A DNA stretch of 64,000 bases. Origin: Leucobacter soli (GTDB taxonomy: Bacteria > Actinomycetota > Actinomycetes > Actinomycetales > Microbacteriaceae). Below are positions 38,501 to 44,703 of this stretch, in pieces. Below the pieces are notes generated by a model that was not told where the DNA came from, ran no database searches, and saw only the letters and a list, made by a program, of their open reading frames with translations. The stretch spans positions 1 to 64,000 of the forward strand of contig NZ_CAJVAP010000009.1 of the NCBI RefSeq assembly GCF_910593785.1, written 5' to 3'. Position numbers and translations under genes: made by a program. Every line of letters starts with the position of its first letter. Position 1 is the stretch's first letter.

Positions 38501-39125
38501 TCCGGGGGTGGCGCCCGCCACCGACGGCCTTTCGGCCGACATCCGGATCCGGGTGCTGCCGGGGGACGCCGCGACCGAACTGAAGCTCTCGAACACCTAC
38601 ACGCTCGGCGAACTGGTGATCGAGAAGAGCCTGGCGAGCGGCGACGAGCACGAGCTCGACCCCGAGCTGGCGAAGAAGAGCTTCGAGTTCGAGCTCGTCT
38701 GCCCGGTGGCCGGGACCGGTGAGGATGTACGCCGCGTCTTCTCGCTCCGGGCAGGAGAGCGGCACGGCGAAGCCGGCCTGCCCGTGGGCGCGGTCTGCAC
38801 ACTGACCGAGACCGGCACCGGCGGTGCGGCAGAGACGACGATCACGGTCGGCGGCGACGAGACCGACGGCACGAGCCGCGACGACATATCGATCGCCGAA
38901 TCGGGCGGCCACGTGCTGGTCACGAACCTCTTCCCCGGCGTCTTGTCGGAGAACGAGGAGGATCACGACGACAGCGGGATCGACAGCGACGATCTCGAGC
39001 GGACCGGTGCGCAGGACGGCCTGCTTCTCGCCGCGACCGGACTCGCACTCCTGGCGCTCGGCACGATCGCGGTCGGTGCCGCCCTGAGCCGCCGATCGCG
39101 TGCCACGGGCACGAGCGGGTCGTAG
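32529..39125 (+). CDS. Giant LPxTG-like cell-surface protein with DUF11/isopeptide-type repeats
   Basis: Cell-surface protein of 2198 aa. A signal peptide occupies about 1-55 (FGRAIVRTVAGALSVLLVG, then VRAMEG). A series of beta-sandwich, DUF11-like repeats begins TLQLVKKVDGQKERLDLSPGD. Others begin near nt 33790, 34350, 36430 and 36980, each with a Lys near the start and a DRLP/DVMP/DALP turn; such repeats often form isopeptide bonds. Two SpaA/DUF5979-like domains follow (nt 38240-38600 and 38605-38930; LVVTKQVQG, LVIEKSLASG, with paired Cys). The C-terminus has LERTG (2156-2160), a TM helix and SRRSR, resembling a sortase signal. ATG 32529 has GGGGAGGAA upstream. Probably an adhesin or fibre. 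Confidence 0.82.
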   Translation: MGNNRHIVGMRSVRGAHRAFGRAIVRTVAGALSVLLVGSAMALGAGVAPVRAMEGATLQLVKKVDGQKERLDLSPGDTVEYRIDFSVEDEDADSPVTIVDRLPAEFAGWRISNLTATVGGSTTGVTLELPGVVDPGPASPSPAEGTLGADAGDLTITVGVALPVQAGEGNASGLGMSTGKQGVLRYRLTVPEGISPLDPALDRPLVNTATFSAKSGAQDLSTEDTATISIEVPIEADVEPRKTWAPAGQDFQPGRSSQLVIGAVQASNVDASRLSLQDPADPALAPDGATALHADNPFNYVDFAGFASPSDPTTNLPAGATAAAVQVYRLADGAWNWADWDAAIPNDRIAGVRTSYTGAIPPGTEASQGFAVEQRATHRSTGESLSAGYEIENDVRATVEVADHPAVSKETEAPFAVGAERIEVDAQKRFYALPDGDETANLTGITAGDSVGVVLRAINREAPRSTVLDRLIVKEPGAGSDARFFGADLVFDGFGDDTSAIWPTGATQAEVTWEHPGGPTTVAVPEGDPLPAAPAGATGFEIAFTGAIEPGAYSEIRYELRSNPAETFVPAGGTAGPFVNAIDVVGERAGLDPDDAGASATVSYVAPRIDVEIDKRVGPGTVLPGQTVIVQLDTEVSTAGGRTKPTRIVVEDVMPEAPAGAGTFWDAFDAKQILPPISRPTNGGEQATLTIERRGASGAWHVLATDPDENAAIDVPTGTTGLRFVYENTAGLSQATYVKPNISFTARTHTRTAGEPTSGTFDSPVRYENTATATGTGELDSRVVTGSDEDRIDVGIRGTEGGTGPGPGGVWAAKQWAHDYLTSQSGATSSTVQSWAVARDGYRTVELQDPASPSATGAGTVFEAFDLTHIRPIGYEAPAGSGTIDPLLRWDTVAAVELWDGTSWNPVSPPAGGWMGANGFVGHELTASQRASALGVRLVVEENTAARQAAHDPQDPDLTAPEPGSGVTASADTRSFRLDWQLRDTARTADGSLKWVKETGTAFNCGAAADGCVDNTFGVVAHPETGEPVRAGGNDTIQLVDGTTNVGLGKLVRPLPTSGSTPSADSIGLVAPNPGELEQADYPRARYTLTARNSSTQPQGSRGAMKLGKIRVTDTSTACGATCPLPASTLDFASSPFAGRDFANEVASIDGNHFDEFDLTGVGFGTLPGYIDAAESTVELWLYDGTPSGTTRVFTLQQAISEAEAFVDALPNAIGIAVTYSGTDPGLNGNRILVGDDLVMHLDVRLRATERLSGRPVQGGESGSAVNVPNTALARGWDAVVDPSTQPTDTDGANIELTQARVRVGLEKSISVDHGDSSDRTILETDPQAPVNVRLTADPDGSTAPLDTLRIEDRTASFWDRFAFVSFGTPTHPTDADSARLEVIVDGDWEVFADYTGDLDEIRGVRATFSRTTGNGLFPQGATSWNASWGTATLPFTVVLRDDAAVDWSDDQEENLATAFAENEEYGEAEAEDDDRVVFSPGTNAIEVIKRAPNDTGDHRIDPLVSLPWRLVFTNTGTGYLPVTKVTDALPAALDWDGEQPTVNVTPGDSGSGLGEDPSIELSADGRNLVFAWPAGQRMHPGERVEVELGLILQPVGAGQRATNGLIVETGVPLDTCTQPRTHGQDPQAPTAENLCTNNNFVEPEAGTVIGARKTVNGEPAETLGEHLVSGALDVRTDEECAAGNFLPIGSDYTRNPCASYTAVGATDTWKLENMNVGTNALSRMTIVDMLPNPGDKMLAGGAARTSTFRPVLVDPSAIRLTGLPDGAVYTVEVTTNPAACVGAGSGSLWLADPECSDTTANPANIWTLLDDYTGEIRDIVGLRFKVDMTANALPPAGSVVVEFETVNRVIDQSDAGLQPTLEQFAERQFAWNQNGLIAWDTAGNRVNLPKAPQRAGVTVKTGSLVVTKQVQGEGADNAPDEFPVELVCTVPSGAADPARVPLDMGEHATLSVPKNGSVTVDGIPVGADCTARETGEVGAHGEVGRSIETAPGVAPATDGLSADIRIRVLPGDAATELKLSNTYTLGELVIEKSLASGDEHELDPELAKKSFEFELVCPVAGTGEDVRRVFSLRAGERHGEAGLPVGAVCTLTETGTGGAAETTITVGGDETDGTSRDDISIAESGGHVLVTNLFPGVLSENEEDHDDSGIDSDDLERTGAQDGLLLAATGLALLALGTIAVGAALSRRSRATGTSGS

Positions 39126-39136
39126 AAAAGAGGTGG

Positions 39137-39177
39137 GGGATTCCGGCCCATCACTCCCCCCTATGGGCCGGAATCCC
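39137..39177 (+). terminator. Terminator of the giant surface-protein gene
   Basis: Perfect 14-bp stem (39137-39150 GGGATTCCGGCCCA and 39164-39177) with a 13-nt loop, 12 bp after the stop codon. Strongest hairpin of the convergent gap. Confidence 0.75.
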
Positions 39178-39179
39178 TC

Positions 39180-39196
39180 TCCGCACTTCGTGCGGA
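39180..39196. terminator. Small hairpin following the main terminator
   Basis: TCCGCAC-TTC-GTGCGGA, 7-bp perfect stem, 2 nt after the previous hairpin. Confidence 0.4.
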
Positions 39197-39240
39197 TGAG
39201 TCGTACAAAGTGCGCGATGCGGCCTGCGGGCCGCGTCTAC

Positions 39241-39282
39241 CGGCGGGTCACCGCGCGGCGAGTCCTGCGCGGTGACCCGCCG
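39241..39282 (-). terminator. Hairpin serving the minus-strand nnrD/pgm unit
   Basis: Perfect 16-bp stem (39241-39256 and 39267-39282) with a 10-nt loop, about 50 bp beyond the nnrD stop on the minus strand. Confidence 0.6.
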
Positions 39283-39284
39283 GT

Positions 39285-39332
39285 CTGCGCCTTCGCGGGC
39301 CTGCGTTTTCGCGGGTCTGCGCCTCTGCGGGC
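39285..39332. repeat. Three 16-bp degenerate tandem units
   Basis: CTGCGCCTTCGCGGGC, CTGCGTTTTCGCGGGT and CTGCGCCTCTGCGGGC lie head to tail, ending at the base before the nnrD stop codon. Confidence 0.6.
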
Positions 39333-40253
39333 TCAGGGGAGCAACGCGGCGATCGTCTCGGGCAGCGCTCGGGCGACATCGAGCGCGGCTATCGGGGCAC
39401 GGCCGTCCTGGCTCGCCCGGCACGCGGCGGCGGCGTGCAGCACTGCGGCGCTCGCGGCGAGCGGGCCGAAGCGCTCGGGATCCTCCCGCAGCTCGGCCGC
39501 GTGCGTCGCGGCGAGCGCGCCGAGGATGCCGGCGAGCACGTCGCCGGTGCCGGCGGTGGCGAGCCAGGGCGTCGCCGGGCCGGCGGCGGCGCAGAAGCCG
39601 CCGGGGGTCGCGACGAGGGTGACGGATCCCTTGAGCAGGATGGTCGAGCCGAGCCGCTCGGCGAGCGCGGACGCCGCCCGGGGAAGGGCGTGCTGCGGCA
39701 GCTCGGTCTCCGGCTCCACGGCCCGCCACAGTGCGCGGAACTCGCCCAGATGCGGGGTCGCGACGATGGGCGCGACCCGATCCCGTGCCGCAGCGAGTAC
39801 TTCCGGTGCGGCGAGTTCGAGCAGCGCGCCCGCGTCGACCACGACGGGGGCGCCGGCGGCGAACACGGCGCGCAGCGTCTCGCGCTCGGCGAAGGACCGC
39901 CGAGCCGCGTCCGTGCCCGACCCCACGAGCCAGGCGTCGCAGCGCGCCCCCATCGCTGAGCGGCCTTCCGCGAACACGGTCTCGGGGCGCGCGGCCAGCA
40001 CGGCCGCCGCCGGGGCGGGCAGGCCGAGCGCGGGCGCCTCGTCATCGATCGGCGGCACGTACCGGACCATGCCGAGCCCCGTCCGCCAGGCCGCCTCCAC
40101 GCCGAGCACCGCGGCGCCGGGGTAGGCCGCCGAACCGGTGCGCACGGCGAGCACGCCGCGTCGGTACTTGTCGGAGTCGGGCCCCGGCCTCGCGATGTTC
40201 GCGGCCGCCCGGGCGGTACTCCACTGCTGCGGTTCGCTCATCGCCTTGCTCAT
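39333..40253 (-). CDS. nnrD: ADP-dependent NAD(P)H-hydrate dehydratase
   Basis: Metabolite-repair enzyme (306 aa) that dehydrates damaged NAD(P)HX back to NAD(P)H using ADP. Ribokinase-like fold with DKYRRGVLAVRTGS near the N-terminus, LVGSGTD, ATPHLGEF (TPHxGE) and TAGTGDVLAGILGAL (the GTGDxLxG anion-hole/catalytic Asp motif). The NnrE epimerase domain found in fusion proteins is absent. ATG 40253 overlaps the upstream mutase stop (ATGA), so the two are coupled. Confidence 0.9.
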   Translation of the reverse strand: MSKAMSEPQQWSTARAAANIARPGPDSDKYRRGVLAVRTGSAAYPGAAVLGVEAAWRTGLGMVRYVPPIDDEAPALGLPAPAAAVLAARPETVFAEGRSAMGARCDAWLVGSGTDAARRSFAERETLRAVFAAGAPVVVDAGALLELAAPEVLAAARDRVAPIVATPHLGEFRALWRAVEPETELPQHALPRAASALAERLGSTILLKGSVTLVATPGGFCAAAGPATPWLATAGTGDVLAGILGALAATHAAELREDPERFGPLAASAAVLHAAAACRASQDGRAPIAALDVARALPETIAALLP

Positions 40254-42199
40254 GGCCTCGCTCCTGCCGCCTCGGGCCCGGCGCCGTCGAGGTAGGCGCG
40301 CACGGCGACCTCGATCTGCCCGAGGGCGGCGGCGGTCGCGCTTCGCCGCTCCGCCACCGTTCCGCGGTCGCTGAACGCGTCGAGGTAGACCTTGAGCTTC
40401 GGCTCGGTGCCGCTCGGCCGGATCATCACGCGCGAACCGTCGGCGAGATCGTAGGCGAGCACGTTCGCGCGGACGGGGGCCAGGCCTGGCCGCCGGAAAT
40501 CGCGCACCTGCTCGACCGCTCGGCCGGCGAAGCCGCGCGGCGCGTTGGCCCTCACCCATGCGGAGAGCGCCTCGACATCGGCGACCCGCTCGCGCCGCAG
40601 CACGATCTGCGCGCTGGCGAAGTGGCCGAACCGCTCGCTCGCCTCGTCGAGCAGATCCCACACCGTCCGGCCGCCGGCGTACAACTCGCAGGCCATCGCG
40701 AGCGCCTCCGCCGCGGCCGAGATGCCGTCCTTGTCGCCCACGACCTCGGGGTCGGTGAGGTAGCCCAGCGCCTCCTCGAATCCGAACAGCAGACCGGGCA
40801 CGCGGGAGACCCATTTGAAGCCGGAGAGGGTCTCGGCGTGATCCAGCCCGTGCGCGCGGGCGACCGCGCCCAGCGCCGGTGAGCTCACGATCGTGTTGGC
40901 CAGCGTGCCGCGGGGCGCACGGCCCTCGCGCTCGGCCGCCGCCCGCTCGCGTTCGGCGATGCGCCAGCCGAGCAGCAGGCCGAGCTCGTTGCCGCTCAGG
41001 CGGCGGTAGCCTCCGGGTGCGTCGGGATGAGATGCGGCGAGCGCCAGCCGATCGGCGTCGGGATCGTGCGCCAGCACGTAGTCGGCGCCGCGCTCGCGGG
41101 CGAGGGCGAAGGCCAGGTCGAGCGCGTCGGGCTCCTCGGGGTTCGGGTAGTCGACCGTGGGGAAGCGGCCGTCGGGCCGATCCTGCTCGGCGACGGGGAT
41201 CACCCCGGGCAGCCCCGCCAGCGCGAAGACGCGCCGTGCGGTCTGGCCGCCGACGCCGTGCATCGCCGTGTAGACGACCGTCGGTGTCGGTGTCGGTGTC
41301 GGTGCCGTACCCCGGGGCGCCGCGAGTGCCGGGGCTCCGGGGCCTCCGACGGCGCGCGCCGTCGCCGCGACGTAGGCGTCGAGGAGTTCGGCGCCGGCCA
41401 CGCGAAGGCGTTCCGAACGCGGGGGGAGCGCGCCCTGCTCGCCGAGCACGCGCTCGATCCATCCGGCGATCTCCCGATCCTGCGGCGGGGCGACCGGCCG
41501 ACCGCCGCCGGCGTTCCCGTCGCTGCGGGTGCTGCTCCCGTCGCCCTCGCTGCTGCCGTCTTCCCCGAGGTAGACCTTGTAGCCGTTGTCGCCCGGGGGA
41601 TTGTGGCTGGCGGTGATCATCACTCCGGCGGCGGCACCGAGGCGTCGTACGGCGAAGGCGAGGACCGGCGTCGGTGCCGACTCCGGGAGCAGGAGCACGT
41701 CGAGCCCGGCGCCGGCGAACGTCTCGGCGGCATCGCGGGCGAATACGTCGCTGTTCAGGCGCCCGTCGAAGCCGACGACCACGGTCGGCGGTTCCGACGA
41801 GGTGCCGTGCGGATCCCGATCGGTTCGCGGACCCGGGGCGGCGTGCGCCGGCGCCGATGCCGTGGTCCGTGCGTTCATCTGCCGATCCGGCTGCTCCGAT
41901 TGTTCCTGCTGCGCTCGCCGCGCGAGCAGGAAGGCCGCCAGGCCGGCGCTGGTCTGCGCGACGACGAGCCGGTTCATGCGGCGCGGCCCGGCGCCCATCA
42001 GGGCTCGGAGCCCGGCCGTGCCGAACTTGAGCCGCCCGGCGAAGGCATCGCGCAGGCGGGTCTCGGCCGCGGGGTCGCCGGCATCCGCGAGGCGCAGCAG
42101 CTGCTCGGCCTCGGCGCGGGTATCGGGGTCGGGGTCGATGGCGATCCATGCCCGCACCTGCGCCTCGAGCGCGTCGGTATTGGGGGGACCGTCTGTCAT
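40250..42199 (-). CDS. Phospho-sugar mutase (phosphoglucomutase/phosphomannomutase)
   Basis: Enzyme of 649 aa interconverting hexose 1- and 6-phosphates. It has an N-terminal GRLKFGTAGLRALMGAGPRRMN, the catalytic phosphoserine loop VMITASHNPPGDNGYKVY, the Mg2+ loop HDPDADRLALA, the sugar-specificity loop FGFEEALGYL, and the phosphate-binding RPSGTEPKLKVYL. It is longer than usual (about 550-580 aa) because of low-complexity inserts, one of Pro-Thr repeats (nt 41280-41310). ATG 42199 begins MTDGPPNTDALEAQV. It could give mannose-1-P for ManC or glucose-1-P; this cannot be decided from the sequence. Confidence 0.9.
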   Translation of the reverse strand: MTDGPPNTDALEAQVRAWIAIDPDPDTRAEAEQLLRLADAGDPAAETRLRDAFAGRLKFGTAGLRALMGAGPRRMNRLVVAQTSAGLAAFLLARRAQQEQSEQPDRQMNARTTASAPAHAAPGPRTDRDPHGTSSEPPTVVVGFDGRLNSDVFARDAAETFAGAGLDVLLLPESAPTPVLAFAVRRLGAAAGVMITASHNPPGDNGYKVYLGEDGSSEGDGSSTRSDGNAGGGRPVAPPQDREIAGWIERVLGEQGALPPRSERLRVAGAELLDAYVAATARAVGGPGAPALAAPRGTAPTPTPTPTVVYTAMHGVGGQTARRVFALAGLPGVIPVAEQDRPDGRFPTVDYPNPEEPDALDLAFALARERGADYVLAHDPDADRLALAASHPDAPGGYRRLSGNELGLLLGWRIAERERAAAEREGRAPRGTLANTIVSSPALGAVARAHGLDHAETLSGFKWVSRVPGLLFGFEEALGYLTDPEVVGDKDGISAAAEALAMACELYAGGRTVWDLLDEASERFGHFASAQIVLRRERVADVEALSAWVRANAPRGFAGRAVEQVRDFRRPGLAPVRANVLAYDLADGSRVMIRPSGTEPKLKVYLDAFSDRGTVAERRSATAAALGQIEVAVRAYLDGAGPEAAGARP

Positions 42200-42350
42200 T
42201 CCCACAACGTACCACCTCGCCGGATCGGGAGGCCCCGCCCCGCCCGCCCCTGTTGCCGTCGTCCGCCTTCCCGATTGTCGGACCCGCTCGCGTCGCGTCT
42301 GGGAGGGCTCCACCGGCCGGCTTCCGGCCCGCCAGTGGGGCGCGGAGGCG

Positions 42351-42641
42351 TCAGGCGAGCGAGAGGAAGAGCTTCTCCAGCTCTTCGGGGTCGAGCTCGT
42401 CGTCGGGGTTGGCGAGGCACTCCCTGAGCGCGGTGGAGACGACCAGGAAGCCGGCGCGATCGATCGCCTTCGACACCGCACTCAGCTGCTGCACCACGTC
42501 GCGGCAGTGCGCGTCGCCCTCCACCGCGGTGATCACGGCGGCGAGCTGGCCGTGGGCGCGGCGCAGGCGGTTGACGATCTTGCGCTTGGCTGCGGGATCG
42601 TGATCGAGGGCAGTGGGCGCGGCGCCGATCGATTCGCTCAT
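42351..42641 (-). CDS. CsoR/CstR-family repressor, persulfide-sensor type
   Basis: Small helical DNA-binding repressor (96 aa). IVNRLRRAHGQLAAVITAVEGDAHCRDVVQQL is the family core. Cys46 and Cys75 are 29 residues apart, as in the persulfide sensor CstR (Cys31/Cys60). The position of the copper-ligand His of CsoR is Ala71 here, so copper sensing is unlikely. It diverges from the rhodanese/persulfide genes across two palindromic operators and is expected to release DNA when the cysteines are crosslinked by reactive sulfur species. Confidence 0.85.
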   Translation of the reverse strand: MSESIGAAPTALDHDPAAKRKIVNRLRRAHGQLAAVITAVEGDAHCRDVVQQLSAVSKAIDRAGFLVVSTALRECLANPDDELDPEELEKLFLSLA

Positions 42642-42677
42642 GTCGGGCTCCTTCTGTCGCTTCTTCCACGGTCGGAC

Positions 42678-42708
42678 TTGACATCCATAATACCCCATGG
42701 GGTATAGT
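42678..42708 (+). promoter_or_regulatory. Promoter of the reactive-sulfur operon
   Basis: -35 TTGACA (42678-42683), 19-bp spacer, -10 TATAGT (42703-42708). Operator 1 lies in the spacer and overlaps the -10 box, so repressor binding would block RNA polymerase. Confidence 0.6.
42690..42705. promoter_or_regulatory. CsoR/CstR-type operator 1
   Basis: Perfect palindrome ATACCCCATGGGGTAT, of the C-tract/G-tract type bound by CsoR-family repressors. Confidence 0.8.
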
Positions 42709-42722
42709 TCCGAGTAGATCAA

Positions 42723-42740
42723 AATACCCCATGGGGTATT
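42723..42740. promoter_or_regulatory. CsoR/CstR-type operator 2
   Basis: Perfect palindrome AATACCCCATGGGGTATT, centred 34 bp from operator 1 (about three helical turns) and 55 bp before the first small gene. Confidence 0.8.
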
Positions 42741-42794
42741 AACTCCAGTTCTGCTGGATCCCACCTGCCGAGACACGAACACGAGGAGCCGCTC

Positions 42795-42989
42795 ATGTGC
42801 CGAGCGACCAGATGCCGCACCTGCAACAAGACCACCTGGGCCGGTTGCGGCCAGCACGTCGCCATGGTGAAGGCGAGCGTGCCGGCCTCCCAGTGGTGCA
42901 ACGGCAAGCACACCCCGGCCCAGCTCAAGGCCGCCGAAGAGGCGAAGGCCGAGCGCGGCGGCTTCTTCGCCCGCCTGTTCGGCCGCTGA
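42795..42989 (+). CDS. Small cysteine-rich protein (64 aa)
   Basis: First gene of the reactive-sulfur operon. The N-terminal half MCRATRCRTCNKTTWAGCGQH has five cysteines, with C-x2-C then GCGxH, suggesting a zinc ribbon or thiol-reactive site. A further Cys-Asn-Gly-Lys-His follows near residue 35. The C-terminal half is a charged helix (AAEEAKAERGGFFARLFGR) that may be amphipathic and membrane-associated. It shares the CxxCxKxTWxGCGxH motif with the proteins at 43068 and 46098. Function unknown; a sulfur-carrier or metal-binding role is speculation. Confidence 0.75.
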   Translation: MCRATRCRTCNKTTWAGCGQHVAMVKASVPASQWCNGKHTPAQLKAAEEAKAERGGFFARLFGR

Positions 42990-43067
42990 GCAGCTCCCGC
43001 ATCGCCGAATCGAAACCGATACCCGCGTTCGGGGCCGAGCCCCGTCGACCCGAGAGGACCGAGCACC

Positions 43068-43187
43068 ATGTGCGCACGAATCACCTGCCCCACCTGCGGC
43101 AAGCCCACCTGGGCCGGCTGCGGCAATCACATAGAGGAGGCGCTCCGGGGCGTGCCCGAGGACGAGCGCTGCCACTGCGACGCGTAG
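43068..43187 (+). CDS. Tiny cysteine-rich protein (39 aa), copy 1
   Basis: Begins MCARITCPTCGKPTWAGCGN and ends RCHCDA. Six cysteines in 39 residues: Cys2, C-x2-C at 7/10, GCG at 18, and CHC near the end. GAGAGGACCGAGCACC precedes the ATG. It lies between the 64-aa protein and the CstB-like gene. The homologue at 46098 is easily alignable, which supports real translation. Function unknown. Confidence 0.72.
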   Translation: MCARITCPTCGKPTWAGCGNHIEEALRGVPEDERCHCDA

Positions 43188-43215
43188 ACACGTACGACCC
43201 GAGAGGAACGAAACC

Positions 43216-44685
43216 ATGCTGCTGGAACGCATCTACGACGAGGATCTCGCACAGGCGAGCTATGTGATCGGCTGCCAGGCGAAGGGCCTCGCCCTCGTCG
43301 TCGACCCGCGCCGCGACATCCAGGTCTACCTGGATATCGCGGAGAAGAACGGCATGACGATCGCGGGCGTCACCGAGACCCACATCCACGCCGACTACCT
43401 CTCGGGTACGCGCGAGCTCGCGGCCCGCACGGGCGCGACGATCTACGTATCGGATGAGGGCGGCCCCGACTGGACGTACTCCGACGCGTTCGACGGCGCC
43501 GAATCGGGCAGCGCCGAATCGGGCCCCGCCGTGCGCATGAAGCACGGCCATCGCATCGAGCTCGGCAACATTACGGTCGAGGCGGTGCACACTCCCGGTC
43601 ACACCCCTGAGCACCTGTCGTTCCTCGTGACCGACGGCGCGCAGGCGAGCGACCCCGGCTTCATGCTCACCGGTGACTTCGTGTTCGTCGGCGATCTCGG
43701 CAGGCCCGATCTGCTCGATGAGGCCGCGGGCTTCGTCGATACCCGGTTCAAAGGCGCGAAGGATCTCTTCGCGAGCCTGCGCGACCGGTTCCTGACGCTG
43801 CCCGACTACGTGCAGGTGCTGCCCGCGCACGGGTCGGGATCGGCCTGCGGCAAGTCGCTCGGAGCGATCCCTGCCACGACGGTCGGCTACGAGCGCGCCT
43901 TCTCGTGGTGGGGCCCCTATCTCGCGAACGACGACGAGCAGGGCTTCGTCGATGAGCTGCTCAGCGGTCAGCCCGATGCCCACGCCTACTTCGGCCGCAT
44001 GAAGCTGCAGAACAAGGTCGGGCCGGCCGTGCTCGGCGATCACGCCGAGCTCATCGAGTACACGGCCGACGAGTTGCGCGCCGAGCTCGCCCACGACAAC
44101 GTCGTCTTCGTCGATACCCGCCACCACAGCGAGGTCCACGAGGGCACCGTCGCGCGCTCGCTCAACATTCCGGGCGCCGAGAAGGCCGCGAACTACGGCG
44201 GGTGGGTCTACAACCCCGAGGTCGAGCATCGTGCGCTCGTGCTGCTCGCCGCCTCGCGCGAGGAGGCCGAAGAGCTGCGCGACCACCTGATCCGCGTGGG
44301 AATCGACACCGTCCGCGGCTACATCGCCTCGCTCGACGGGCTCGAGCTCGTGCGCCCGCAGCTCGTGAACCCCGATGATCTCGACGGCTTCGCGCGCTCG
44401 CTGCTGCTCGACGTGCGCAACCGCACCGAGTACGCGGAGGGGCATCTGCCCGGCGCTGAGCAGCTCTCCGGCGGCCGCGTGCTGTGGAACCTCGACCGGC
44501 TGCCCGCTCCGGACGCCGGCACGATCGTGAGCTACTGCCAGAGCGGGGTTCGGAACAGCGTGGCTGCGAGTGCGCTGCGCCGCGAGGGCTACGACGTGGC
44601 CGAGCTCGACGGCAGCTACCTCGGCTGGGCGTCGCGCCCGGGCAACGCACCCGTGGTCGGCGAGCCCGAGCCCGCCGCGGTCTGA
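43216..44685 (+). CDS. MBL-fold persulfide dioxygenase fused to rhodanese domains (CstB-like)
   Basis: Protein of 489 aa predicted to oxidise low-molecular-weight persulfides and handle sulfane sulfur. Residues 1-255 form an ETHE1-like metallo-beta-lactamase fold: ETHIHADYLSG, HTPGHTPEHLSF and LTGDFVFVGDLGRPDLL give the His/His/Asp iron ligands. Residues 270-375 form a rhodanese-like domain without the catalytic Cys (the loop reads LLAASREE). Residues 385-485 form an active rhodanese with SYCQSGVRNSV. Second domain order and length match CstB-type fusions. GAGAGGAACGAAACC precedes the ATG. Confidence 0.9.
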   Translation: MLLERIYDEDLAQASYVIGCQAKGLALVVDPRRDIQVYLDIAEKNGMTIAGVTETHIHADYLSGTRELAARTGATIYVSDEGGPDWTYSDAFDGAESGSAESGPAVRMKHGHRIELGNITVEAVHTPGHTPEHLSFLVTDGAQASDPGFMLTGDFVFVGDLGRPDLLDEAAGFVDTRFKGAKDLFASLRDRFLTLPDYVQVLPAHGSGSACGKSLGAIPATTVGYERAFSWWGPYLANDDEQGFVDELLSGQPDAHAYFGRMKLQNKVGPAVLGDHAELIEYTADELRAELAHDNVVFVDTRHHSEVHEGTVARSLNIPGAEKAANYGGWVYNPEVEHRALVLLAASREEAEELRDHLIRVGIDTVRGYIASLDGLELVRPQLVNPDDLDGFARSLLLDVRNRTEYAEGHLPGAEQLSGGRVLWNLDRLPAPDAGTIVSYCQSGVRNSVAASALRREGYDVAELDGSYLGWASRPGNAPVVGEPEPAAV

Positions 44686-44703
44686 AACCCTGAAAGGATC
44701 CGC

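Noticed and set aside
42351-43232. Longer N-terminal version of the CstR-like repressor, reading through the operators
   Set aside because: The extension would translate the palindromic operators and promoter. ATG 42641 gives the normal family length.
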